Source of the DNA: an uncultured Bacteroidales bacterium
Lineage (GTDB): Bacteria > Bacteroidota > Bacteroidia > Bacteroidales > FEN-979
Direction of reading: 5' to 3'
Length of the DNA: 11,733 nucleotides
NCBI GenBank assembly: GCA_903928285.1
Contig: CAIYQH010000201.1
Coordinates: 1 to 11,733 of the forward strand
Every line of letters begins with the position of its first letter. Position 1 is the first letter of the stretch. The notes below the pieces were generated by a model that searched no databases, was not told where the DNA came from, and saw only the letters and a list, made by a program, of their open reading frames with translations. The translations under genes were made by a program, and so were the position numbers. Below, piece after piece: positions 1 through 6,548 of the stretch.

Positions 1-1
1 A

Positions 2-784
2 GACATGGATCAGGGGGTTACCACCCGACAATTTGCTTGAAATGATCCTGAACTCACCCTGGTATCGGGCCAGTTCGGCCTTCTCCACCTTGCGCTCCCA
101 AACCTTGCCTTTGATCTGCAGCAATGCGTCATCGGTATTGCCGCAGAACAAAAGCCTGCCTTTGTCCATGATGGCCATCCTGACACAGAGTTCCCTTACA
201 TCCTGCACGATGTGCGTGGAAAGGATGACAATGGTATTCTCGCCGATCTCGCTGAGGATGTTGTAAAACCTGTTGCGTTCGCCCGGATCGAGGCCTGCAG
301 TGGGTTCATCCACGATGACCAGTTTCGGATCGCCGATCAGGCATTGGGCAATCCCGAACCGCTGGCGCATCCCGCCACTATAACTGCTGACCGATTTTTT
401 ACGGTGTTCGGTCAGATTCACCTTGTTCAGCAGGTAGGTTACCATCTCGCGGCGTTCGGCCCTGTTGGCAAATCCCTTGAGCAGGGCAAGGTGATCGAGC
501 AGGTCGACCGCCGAAGTACGCGGATAGACGCCAAATTCCTGGGGCAGGTAGCCCAGCACCTTTCTTACCGCATCTTTGTTGTTCAGCACATCGATCTCCC
601 CCAGTGTCACCGAGCCGCTGTCGGCATCCTGCAGGGTCGCCAGCGTGCGCATCAGTGAAGACTTCCCGGCGCCATTAGGGCCCAGCAATCCGAACATTCC
701 CTTGTCAATGGTGAGCGAAACATTGTCCATGGCTATAACGCCATTGCTGTAACGCTTGTTTAAATTATCGATGCGTAATATCAT
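2..784 (-). CDS. ABC-2 type transporter ATP-binding protein, 3' end cut off by window edge
   Basis: This is the ATP-hydrolysing subunit of an ABC exporter of the CcmA/NatA-like class (drug, lipid or Na+ export, or gliding-type ABC-2 systems). It would sit on the cytoplasmic face of the inner membrane and drive a separate permease. The 261 visible codons are open to the window edge; the family usually has about 290-310 residues. Visible motifs are Walker A GPNGAGKS (residues 35-42), a Q-loop at LPQEFG (80-85), the ABC signature YSGGMRQR (135-142), Walker B LVIVDEP (155-161) followed by TAGLDP, and the H-loop STH near residue 188. The ATG at 784 is chosen because the family N-terminus (ILRIDNLNKRY) starts there. 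No Shine-Dalgarno sequence is seen, as is usual in Bacteroidota. The permease is probably beyond the left edge, since nothing between this gene and the next upstream one encodes it. The substrate cannot be told from the ATPase alone. Confidence 0.95.
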   Translation of the reverse strand, partial: MILRIDNLNKRYSNGVIAMDNVSLTIDKGMFGLLGPNGAGKSSLMRTLATLQDADSGSVTLGEIDVLNNKDAVRKVLGYLPQEFGVYPRTSAVDLLDHLALLKGFANRAERREMVTYLLNKVNLTEHRKKSVSSYSGGMRQRFGIAQCLIGDPKLVIVDEPTAGLDPGERNRFYNILSEIGENTIVILSTHIVQDVRELCVRMAIMDKGRLLFCGNTDDALLQIKGKVWERKVEKAELARYQGEFRIISSKLSGGNPLIHV

Positions 785-828
785 GTATCCTGGTTTTTAG
801 GTAAGATGCCAACAGTTGGAAAAGGTTA

Positions 829-856
829 CAAATTTATGCCATTCCTCCGGGGAGGA
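829..856 (-). promoter_or_regulatory. Putative promoter of the ABC ATPase with a dyad in the spacer
   Basis: On the minus strand, 836-829 reads TAAATTTG, an exact match to the Bacteroidota -7 consensus TAnnTTTG. It lies about 45 bp upstream of the ATG at 784. Just upstream, 843-856 is a perfect dyad, TCCTCC-GG-GGAGGA on the plus strand, sitting where the spacer between the -7 and -33 boxes would be. A TTTG at -33 is not obvious. The promoter is inferred from the match alone; the dyad could be an operator or chance. Confidence 0.4.
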
Positions 857-917
857 GCGTTATTAAAACGATTGGGGGAAAGATGTTTTATCGGCACAGG
901 AACAATCCATCTTCATG

Positions 918-949
918 AAAAAGGCTGTCCCAAACTTGTCGGGACAGCC
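918..949 (-). terminator. Rho-independent terminator of the small lipoprotein gene
   Basis: GGCTGTCCC (923-931) and GGGACAGCC (941-949) form a perfect 9-bp stem with a 9-nt loop. Read on the minus strand, the stem is followed by a run of five T (922-918). It lies about 50 bp past the stop codon of the lipoprotein gene at 998 and ahead of the ABC ATPase gene, so the two are separate transcription units. Confidence 0.85.
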
Positions 950-997
950 CATCCGATTCCCTGAAGCCATTAACACCTCAGGACTCCCTCTGAGTAA

Positions 998-1555
998 TTA
1001 AAAGGTATAGGAGAATGATCTCCCGGCAATATTGCCCGTCAGGCTTCCGTGGCCGGTGGTCATATTCACATTCTCGTCAAACCCGTAGGAGATGGTTTCC
1101 GAAATGGTAATGCCTGCAACCTTTCCCTTGATGGACATGGCGGGTGCTGCGAAATGAGCGGTCGCAGCCGTGGAGGTCACGGTGCCTGTATAGGTCATCT
1201 GGCCGCTCATGGTATAATCATTGGTGGCGCCGTCGGTATACCGGTAATTGTTCCACGCCAGGGTTATGTTCCAGGTTCCTCCGTCGCCGGTCTGGGTAAC
1301 CGTCATACTGCCGGTAACCACGCAATTGCCGCCGCTCGGGCTGGTTATGGTCTGATTAATGGTGATGGTCTCCGACGGCTGATCGCTTTTGGCCACCTGG
1401 ATCTGGGAAAAAACGGTGCTGAAAGCTGTAAAAATTGCCGTGGCGGTCTGAGTGTCGGAAGGACCGGCAGGAGCATCCGTCTTTTTCTTGGCGCAACCGG
1501 GGCTGAACAACATCACGATTGCGGCTAACATAAACATACTGATTGCTTTTTTCAT
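998..1555 (-). CDS. Small beta-rich lipoprotein of unknown function
   Basis: This is a 185-residue predicted lipoprotein that I cannot assign to a named family. The N-terminus is a lipoprotein signal peptide: MKKA, a hydrophobic stretch, then SPGC with the lipidated cysteine at residue 21. The mature protein starts CAKKK, which is basic and lacks the acidic stretch of the Bacteroidota surface-export signal, so periplasmic anchoring is more likely than surface display (inference). After a Thr/Ala-rich linker, the rest is made of alternating Thr/Ser/Val/Ile segments rich in Gly and Asn (for example TGSMTVTQTGDGG and MSGQMTYTGTVTST) and ends in SFSYTF. This suggests an antiparallel beta sandwich or barrel-like fold. 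It has its own terminator and about 300 bp of upstream DNA, so it is probably monocistronic. No catalytic motif is visible. Confidence 0.85.
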   Translation of the reverse strand: MKKAISMFMLAAIVMLFSPGCAKKKTDAPAGPSDTQTATAIFTAFSTVFSQIQVAKSDQPSETITINQTITSPSGGNCVVTGSMTVTQTGDGGTWNITLAWNNYRYTDGATNDYTMSGQMTYTGTVTSTAATAHFAAPAMSIKGKVAGITISETISYGFDENVNMTTGHGSLTGNIAGRSFSYTF

Positions 1556-1857
1556 AACTTTTCGGATTTGGTTGTTAACTGGGTGATCATGAATTTTTTC
1601 GAATTTTCAGGATAAAACCTAAAATTACCCTACAAATGTGGAAAATAAATTTTGTTCAACCAACACTTTTTGAAAAATAATTATCAACATGTAACCAGTT
1701 TGAAAAGAGCCGGACCAGGTAAAGGAAGCCTATTCCTGAATCACATCAATAGCTAACGGAGATACCCGGCAATCTGTTTTACCAGGGGCGTGCCTCACTG
1801 GGCCTGCTATTTTATGTTAACACAAGTAGGAAATCACCAGGATGGGATCCTGTATCC
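1556..1857. other. Intergenic region between the lipoprotein and metallopeptidase genes
   Basis: These 302 bp hold no credible ORF. The part next to the lipoprotein start (about 1590-1690) is AT-rich and must contain its promoter, but no exact TAnnTTTG box was found; TAGGTTTT on the minus strand (1622-1615) is the nearest match. Near the metallopeptidase stop, CAGGAT-GGG-ATCCTG (1838-1852) is a 6-bp dyad without a T-tract, so at best a weak terminator. Confidence 0.5.
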
Positions 1858-3537
1858 CTATTTTACAAACTGTCTGGCGTAGTATTTCGCCGTTAGTTTT
1901 TCGCCGGTTGCCTTTTCGATCATTTCGTTCCAGTACCAGCGGCTGCCGGGCATGAAGACTTTTGATGTCAGCCAGGCCCCGACCTCCTTCCTTCCGGCAA
2001 AGCTCTGGAAATGGTAATCGCCCGACTTGATAATATTGCCGACAAGGTAGTAATAGAACTGCGAAGCAAGAAGTTCTCCAAGAAGGTAATTGTGATAGTA
2101 ACAGGGATAGGTGGCAATATGGATCTTGGTGGCCCAGTCGGGTTCGTTGCGCCCCTCCGGACGTTTCAGCTGCTGGTATTTTTCAACAAGGTCCCACCAG
2201 AATTTATTCAGATCCTGGTCGGGGTTTTCATACATCCCCCTTTCGAAACGGTACATCACCTGCGCCCAGCGGCTGAAAACAAGCTGGTCAAGGCGTTGGG
2301 TTTTGAAACTGTTTTCGGCAATTTGTTTAACCTCCAGGCCGCTGATACCAACGACATCCCTGATCCATTGCGGATTGGACGAAAAACGCCCGAACATCAT
2401 GGCGATTGCTTCCGTCGTAAAGGTATGGGCCGGGTCGCGCAGGATAAACGGCAACCCCGTATCAATGTGTTTATCATAGCAGGCATGGCCGAATTCATGG
2501 AGCATGGTATTCATCCATTTGGCATTGGGCTTGATGTTGCAGAGCACGCGCACATCGCCTTCGTTATCGAGATCGGTACAGAAGGCATGCTGGTTTTTCC
2601 CAGGCTTTTCATACAGGTCGCTTTTTCTGATCATGTCGTCAATGGGCAGGCCGATTCCCGCATAATAGCCGGCGACAAGGGTTTCAAGGTTTTTATCCTT
2701 ATAGTATTTATCCAGATCCACGTCATAAATCTTTGGCGCTTCCTGGAAAAAGCGGTCCTGGTAATTCCAGGGCATGAGCTGTTCCTTGCCTTTCAGGTTG
2801 TAATATTTTACAAAATAGGTGTCGATATCCCCTTTTACCTGCGTAAAGGCACCTCTGGTTAGGCTGTCGAGTTCATCAAAAATCCTGCTGACCTCCCTGG
2901 GATCCTGATCGCTCAGGGTAAGGCTCATCTCATGGTAATTCTTGAATCCCAGTTCTTTTGCAACGGCATTGCGCATTTTGACCAGTTTGATGATATCCTG
3001 GGCAACGACAGGACCGATAGCCTTCTGCGCCGCCCAAACCTCTTTCTGTTCAACAACATTTTTCGAGTGCTTCAGGATATCATCAACATCATTATCTGTC
3101 AGTTTTTTCCCCTTCACTTCTGTTCGGAAGTTGCCATACTTTTGTTCAATCACCGTTCCCATACGAACCATGGCGTTGAGTTTTGCGGTATCGGCCTTTG
3201 CCATCAGGAAAGACCGGTAAAGCACATCCAGCTGGCGGTTTAGCAAACTGTCGGTGATCAGACCCGAAACCTTGATCTCTTCAAGTTTTTTCAGGGTCGT
3301 TTTATTGGCAAAAAGTTCTGTCATCTTAAGATTCAGTTCTTCGGATCTTTTGAAATCTTCGGGTTTGCCTGATATGGCTGCCTCCCACGACGCCAACGCC
3401 GACTGTTTGTACAGCGGTATGAACACCGAATCATGATGGCGCATCAAATCTGTCAGTTCTTTCTTCATTTTTTCCTGTTTGGAAGTGCATCCCGCCAGTA
3501 TAAGCAGGGATAAAGCTAAGGTGTAAACTACTTTCAT
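1858..3537 (-). CDS. Secreted zinc metallopeptidase lipoprotein, M2/M3-like (gluzincin)
   Basis: This is a 559-residue HExxH peptidase that probably cleaves peptides or dipeptides at the cell envelope. The signal peptide ends in the lipobox LAGC with the lipidated cysteine at residue 17. The catalytic motif HEFGH is at 347-351; H347 and H351 should bind zinc and E348 should be the general base. The third ligand is probably E376 in TTEAIAMMFGR, 29 residues after the first histidine, a spacing seen in both ACE-type M2 and thimet-type M3 peptidases. The long helical N-terminal half (residues 20-300) and the GLPFILRDPAHTFTTEA segment fit the M2 peptidyl-dipeptidase A-like proteins common in Bacteroidota, but M3 cannot be excluded by eye. 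The start gives a complete signal peptide. It lies 159 bp downstream of cysS with a tandem repeat between them and a -7-like box of its own. Confidence 0.9.
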   Translation of the reverse strand: MKVVYTLALSLLILAGCTSKQEKMKKELTDLMRHHDSVFIPLYKQSALASWEAAISGKPEDFKRSEELNLKMTELFANKTTLKKLEEIKVSGLITDSLLNRQLDVLYRSFLMAKADTAKLNAMVRMGTVIEQKYGNFRTEVKGKKLTDNDVDDILKHSKNVVEQKEVWAAQKAIGPVVAQDIIKLVKMRNAVAKELGFKNYHEMSLTLSDQDPREVSRIFDELDSLTRGAFTQVKGDIDTYFVKYYNLKGKEQLMPWNYQDRFFQEAPKIYDVDLDKYYKDKNLETLVAGYYAGIGLPIDDMIRKSDLYEKPGKNQHAFCTDLDNEGDVRVLCNIKPNAKWMNTMLHEFGHACYDKHIDTGLPFILRDPAHTFTTEAIAMMFGRFSSNPQWIRDVVGISGLEVKQIAENSFKTQRLDQLVFSRWAQVMYRFERGMYENPDQDLNKFWWDLVEKYQQLKRPEGRNEPDWATKIHIATYPCYYHNYLLGELLASQFYYYLVGNIIKSGDYHFQSFAGRKEVGAWLTSKVFMPGSRWYWNEMIEKATGEKLTAKYYARQFVK

Positions 3538-3594
3538 ATGATATGGATTTAACTTTCATACAACCGGCAATAACCGACCTGTCAACCTAACCAC

Positions 3595-3602
3595 CAAATC
3601 TA
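3595..3602 (-). promoter_or_regulatory. Putative -7 promoter element of the metallopeptidase gene
   Basis: The minus strand reads TAGATTTG here, an exact TAnnTTTG match about 58 bp upstream of the metallopeptidase ATG. No TTTG box is seen 19-21 bp further upstream, where the TGCATT repeat array begins. It is assigned only from the consensus and its position. Confidence 0.35.
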
Positions 3603-3613
3603 AACCAAAACAT

Positions 3614-3694
3614 TGCATTCATTACTTGCATTATCTGCATTATCTGCATTATCTGCATTGCTTGCATTGTTTGCATTCCTGCATTCCTGCATTG
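3614..3694. repeat. TGCATT tandem repeat (minisatellite) between cysS and the metallopeptidase gene
   Basis: The hexamer TGCATT occurs nine times in 81 bp. Three identical 9-bp units TGCATTATC (3627-3653) are followed by TGCATTGCT, TGCATTGTT, then two 8-bp units TGCATTCC and a final TGCATTG. A further copy at 3614 is separated from the array by a longer unit. The array ends 2 bp before the cysS stop codon (3699-3697) and begins just upstream of the putative metallopeptidase promoter. The open frame across it on the plus strand is a translation of the repeat and not a gene. Confidence 0.9.
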
Positions 3695-3696
3695 TA

Positions 3697-5184
3697 TTAT
3701 TCAATCGTCCACGCGGATCCCTCTTTCCCATCCTTCACCGCGATATGTAGTTTTTGCAACGTATCCCTGATCTGGTCGGATGTCCCCCAGTCCCTGGTTT
3801 CGCGCGATTTCTGGCGGATTGCCAGGATCAGTTGCATAAGTCCGTCGATGGTTTCATGCTGATCGTTGCTCTTTTCATCCTTCAGCCCCAGAATACCAAA
3901 CAGGAAGGAGTCAAAGATCTCCTTCAGCATCTGCAGTTCAGGGGCCGTTAGCGACTCTTTCTTATCGGCTGCTGAGTTGATCATGCGTACGCCTTCAAAC
4001 AGGCTGGCAATGACGATCGGGCTGTTCAGGTCGTCATTCATCGCTGCACAACAGTTTGCGGCCAGTTCGGCAATTTTCCCTCCGCACGTTTCGAGATCGA
4101 CCCGGGGTTCATTTTCGGGCACCATCTTTGTCAACTTGTCATAGGCAGTCAGGAGTTTCTTCAGCCCTTTTTCGGCAGCCGCCAAAGCCTCGTTTGAAAA
4201 GTCGAGCGTGCTGCGGTAATGCGCCTGCAGGATGAAAAAACGGATTGTCATCGGGCTGTAAGCCTGTTCGAGCAAACGGTGCGACCCTGTGAAGAACTCC
4301 TCGAGGGTGATAAAGTTACCCAGTGATTTTCCCATCTTCTGCCCCTGGATGGTCACCATGTTGTTGTGCATCCAGTATTTTACCGACTCGTGGCCTGTGG
4401 CAGCACGTGACTGGGCAATTTCCGATTCATGATGGGGAAAAAGCAGATCCATCCCGCCGCCATGGATGTCGAAATAGTTTCCCAGGTACTTTGCACTCAT
4501 AGCCGAGCATTCCAGATGCCAGCCGGGAAATCCTTCGCTCCAGGGCGAGGGCCAGTGCATGATGTGTTCCGGCTGGGCCTTTTTCCAGAGGGCAAAGTCG
4601 GCCGGGTTGTGCTTTTCATCCTGTCCCTCCAGCGAACGGGTATTCGACAGCAGGTCATCCAGCACGCGACCCGAGAGTTTACCGTATTCGTAGGTCTTAC
4701 TGTATTTTTCAACATCGAAGTACACCGATCCGTTTTCGACATAGGCGTAACCGGCATCCAGGATCTGGCCAACCAGCCTGATCTGCTCAATCATATGACC
4801 GGAGGCCCTGGGTTCGATGCTTGGACGCTTCACATTGAGTGAATCCATAAACACGAAATAGCGGTCGGTATAATATTGGGCGATCTCCATCGGTTCAACC
4901 TGCTCCAGACGGGCTTTAACGGCAATTTTATCCTCCCCTTCATCCAGGTCGGCCACCAGGTGCCCGACATCCGTGATGTTCCTGACATACCTGACCTTGT
5001 AACCAAGATGCAACAGGTAACGAAATACCAGGTCGAAGGTGATGGCCGGGCGGGCATGTCCCAGGTGCGGATCCCCGTAAACCGTTGGCCCGCAGACATA
5101 CATGCCTGCAAATGGCGGATTGATCGGTTCAAAGAGCTCCTTTTTCCGTGAGAGCGTGTTGTATATATAAAGCTGGTTTTCCAT
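3697..5184 (-). CDS. cysS: Cysteinyl-tRNA synthetase
   Basis: This class I aminoacyl-tRNA synthetase charges tRNA-Cys with cysteine in the cytoplasm and is essential for translation. The protein has 495 residues, somewhat longer than the 461 of E. coli. The N-terminal catalytic core shows VCGPTVYGDPHLGHAR, with the HIGH-type motif as HLGH (residues 40-43). The KMSKS-type loop is KMGKS (283-287), followed by LGNF. The four zinc ligands that give cysteine specificity align: C31, C226 (in GWHLECSAMS), H251 and E255 (in FPHHESEIAQS). The C-terminal part is the usual helical, anticodon-recognising region (DALR-like), ending in the family-typical RDWGTSDQIRDTL stretch. The ATG at 5184 places the first conserved Cys at residue 31. 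It is transcribed divergently from the threonine dehydrogenase gene. No terminator is seen after it; a tandem repeat follows. Confidence 0.98.
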   Translation of the reverse strand: MENQLYIYNTLSRKKELFEPINPPFAGMYVCGPTVYGDPHLGHARPAITFDLVFRYLLHLGYKVRYVRNITDVGHLVADLDEGEDKIAVKARLEQVEPMEIAQYYTDRYFVFMDSLNVKRPSIEPRASGHMIEQIRLVGQILDAGYAYVENGSVYFDVEKYSKTYEYGKLSGRVLDDLLSNTRSLEGQDEKHNPADFALWKKAQPEHIMHWPSPWSEGFPGWHLECSAMSAKYLGNYFDIHGGGMDLLFPHHESEIAQSRAATGHESVKYWMHNNMVTIQGQKMGKSLGNFITLEEFFTGSHRLLEQAYSPMTIRFFILQAHYRSTLDFSNEALAAAEKGLKKLLTAYDKLTKMVPENEPRVDLETCGGKIAELAANCCAAMNDDLNSPIVIASLFEGVRMINSAADKKESLTAPELQMLKEIFDSFLFGILGLKDEKSNDQHETIDGLMQLILAIRQKSRETRDWGTSDQIRDTLQKLHIAVKDGKEGSAWTIE

Positions 5185-5203
5185 GGGATAGGCAATTCAG
5201 TCG

Positions 5204-5211
5204 CAAAGGTA
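5204..5211 (-). promoter_or_regulatory. Putative -7 promoter element of cysS
   Basis: The minus strand reads TACCTTTG, an exact TAnnTTTG match ending 19 bp upstream of the cysS ATG. This would give a very short leader. The -33 box is weak (TTTC rather than TTTG at about the right distance). Confidence 0.45.
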
Positions 5212-5319
5212 GGAATATTTTGAAATTACCTTCTTTAGTCTATCCATCCTAAAATCGCTGTGATGCAAAAAAAATCAGGGGTACTCCTTATCTGCTAATT
5301 TTTTCACAATAAATCTTGC

Positions 5320-5327
5320 TATTTTTG
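5320..5327 (+). promoter_or_regulatory. Putative -7 promoter element of the threonine dehydrogenase gene
   Basis: TATTTTTG matches TAnnTTTG exactly and lies 27 bp upstream of the ATG at 5355. It also helps to decide the start: the in-frame TTG at 5316 lies upstream of this box and so would not be in the transcript. The -33 region is T-rich but has no TTTG. Confidence 0.5.
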
Positions 5328-5354
5328 CGGGATAATTTAAAACGTTCCCGGAAT

Positions 5355-6305
5355 ATGTCAGAAAAGATACTCGTCATCGGATGTTCAGGCCAGATTGGCT
5401 CGGAACTCACCATCGAATTGCGTAAGATTTATGGTGAATCGAAAGTGATTGCCACCGATATCCGCCCGGCGCCCCCCGAAGTGGCCGGTACCGGTCCGTT
5501 TGAAATACTGGATGTACTGGATGCCTCCAAGCTTCACCTGATCCTTGAACACGAAAAGATCACCCAGGTATATCACCTGGCTGCCATCCTCTCCGGCAAT
5601 GCTGAAAAACGTCCGCTTGCCTCGTGGGATATCAACATGCGCAGCCTGATGAATGTGCTGGAACTGGCACGTGAACTGAAAATCCCCAAAATCTTCTGGC
5701 CCTCTTCCATTGCCGTATTTGGCCCGTCAACCCCTCGTCTCGACACTCCCCAGTACACGATCATGGAACCCAACACGGTTTATGGCATCAGCAAACTGGC
5801 CGGAGAACGCTGGGTGGAATATTATTATAACAAATTCGGCGTGGATACGCGGAGCCTGCGCTACCCGGGATTGATCAGTTATAAGACCGAGGCCGGCGGC
5901 GGTACGACCGACTATGCCGTGGAGATCTTCTATGAAGCCATCAAACACAAGAAATATGAGTGTTTCCTGGGTCCCGATTCGGCATTGCCGATGATGTTCA
6001 TGCCCGATGCCATCAAGGCCACCATCGATGTGATGCAGGCCGATGCCTCGAAGATGACCCTTCGCTCAAGTTACAATGTTGCCGGGATCTGCTTTACACC
6101 GCAAATCCTGGCGGATGAGATCAAAAAACACATTCCCGGGTTTGAAATCACCTACAAACCCGATTTCCGCCAGGCGATCGCCGACTCCTGGCCTGCCTGC
6201 ATCAACGATTCTGTTGCCAAGAGAGACTGGGGACTGTTCTATGAATACGACCTGGCCAGGATGACCGAGGTCATGTTACGCGAAATCGCGAAAAAGCTTG
6301 CTTAA
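5355..6305 (+). CDS. tdh: L-threonine 3-dehydrogenase, short-chain (extended SDR, epimerase-like) type
   Basis: This enzyme would oxidise L-threonine with NAD+ to 2-amino-3-ketobutyrate, the first step of threonine breakdown to glycine and acetyl-CoA (the partner ligase Kbl is not in this window). The 316-residue protein shows the Rossmann motif GCSGQIG (residues 9-15), an acidic residue (D35) at the end of beta-2 favouring NAD, PSSIAVFG (116-123), and the catalytic YGISK (Y143, K147). The segment RYPGLISYKTEAGGGTTDYAVEI is written here as two parts: RYPGLISYK (169-177) and GGGTTDYAVEI (181-191). These are hallmarks of SDR-type threonine dehydrogenases rather than sugar-nucleotide epimerases. 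The start at 5355 is preferred over the TTG at 5316 because the Rossmann strand starts right after it and the promoter box overlaps the longer version. It is a single gene with its own terminator. A generic NAD-dependent epimerase is the alternative, but less likely. Confidence 0.92.
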   Translation: MSEKILVIGCSGQIGSELTIELRKIYGESKVIATDIRPAPPEVAGTGPFEILDVLDASKLHLILEHEKITQVYHLAAILSGNAEKRPLASWDINMRSLMNVLELARELKIPKIFWPSSIAVFGPSTPRLDTPQYTIMEPNTVYGISKLAGERWVEYYYNKFGVDTRSLRYPGLISYKTEAGGGTTDYAVEIFYEAIKHKKYECFLGPDSALPMMFMPDAIKATIDVMQADASKMTLRSSYNVAGICFTPQILADEIKKHIPGFEITYKPDFRQAIADSWPACINDSVAKRDWGLFYEYDLARMTEVMLREIAKKLA

Positions 6306-6321
6306 CGGACTTTTAAAAGCG

Positions 6322-6362
6322 GAGGCTGTCTCAAAAATACGAGACAGCCTCTTGTCTATTTT
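6322..6362 (+). terminator. Rho-independent terminator of the threonine dehydrogenase gene
   Basis: GAGGCTGTCTC (6322-6332) and GAGACAGCCTC (6341-6351) form a perfect 11-bp stem with an 8-nt A-rich loop, followed by the T-rich stretch TTGTCTATTTT. It starts 16 bp after the stop codon. Its GGCTGTC-type stem resembles the hairpin at 923-949. Confidence 0.85.
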
Positions 6363-6378
6363 AGCCCTTAATTTACTT

Positions 6379-6426
6379 GGTGAATCACCAGTCACCGCAT
6401 GAGCGGTCTTGACTGGGGCGATCACC
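6379..6426. repeat. Long imperfect hairpin in the spacer between convergent genes
   Basis: An interrupted inverted repeat spans 48 bp. The outer arms are GGTGAATC and GATCACC (one bulged A), the middle arms ACCAGTCA and TGACTGGG, and the inner arms CCGC and GCGG around an ATGA loop. It lies between two terminators and is not needed by either. It could be part of a dispersed repeat or a structured RNA; no known family is recognised. Confidence 0.5.
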
Positions 6427-6509
6427 GATAAAATCTTAAACAAATCTTTGTGAATGACCCAGGCGCAGATGCGATGTGGTGACGAGGCCGCCCGGCCTGA
6501 GGGCAACAA

Positions 6510-6548
6510 CATAAAAGAGGATAACCTTTTGGGACGTCCTCTTTTATG
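6510..6548 (-). terminator. Terminator hairpin of the methyltransferase gene, overlapping its stop codon
   Basis: CATAAAAGAGGA (6510-6521) and TCCTCTTTTATG (6537-6548) pair perfectly over 12 bp around a 15-nt loop. On the minus strand the second arm holds a T-run and is followed by TTGTTG. The TAA stop of the methyltransferase gene (6546-6544) lies inside the first arm. The AAAAGAGG/CCTCTTTT arms could work in both directions and so insulate the convergent genes. Confidence 0.75.

Noticed and set aside
212..658. 148-residue plus-strand frame
   Set aside because: It is antisense to the ABC ATPase, whose Walker and signature motifs are read on the other strand.
1838..1852. Terminator after the metallopeptidase gene
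   Set aside because: The 6-bp dyad has a 3-nt loop and no T-tract.
2011..2862. 283-residue plus-strand frame inside the metallopeptidase gene
   Set aside because: It is antisense to a gene with clear catalytic motifs and has no recognisable domain.
3614..3694. Possible CRISPR array
   Set aside because: The repeats are 8-9 bp with no spacers; this is a simple tandem repeat.
3626..3862. Open frame starting MHYLHYLHYLHCLHCLHS on the plus strand
   Set aside because: It is the TGCATT repeat read in frame and then runs antisense into cysS.
5316..5354. Longer threonine dehydrogenase start at TTG 5316
   Set aside because: The -7 box at 5320-5327 overlaps it and the extra 13 residues precede the conserved N-terminal Rossmann strand.
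6276..6512. 78-residue minus-strand frame in the convergent spacer
   Set aside because: It overlaps the end of the threonine dehydrogenase gene, spans two hairpins and resembles no protein that I know; kept only as part of the possible repeat element.
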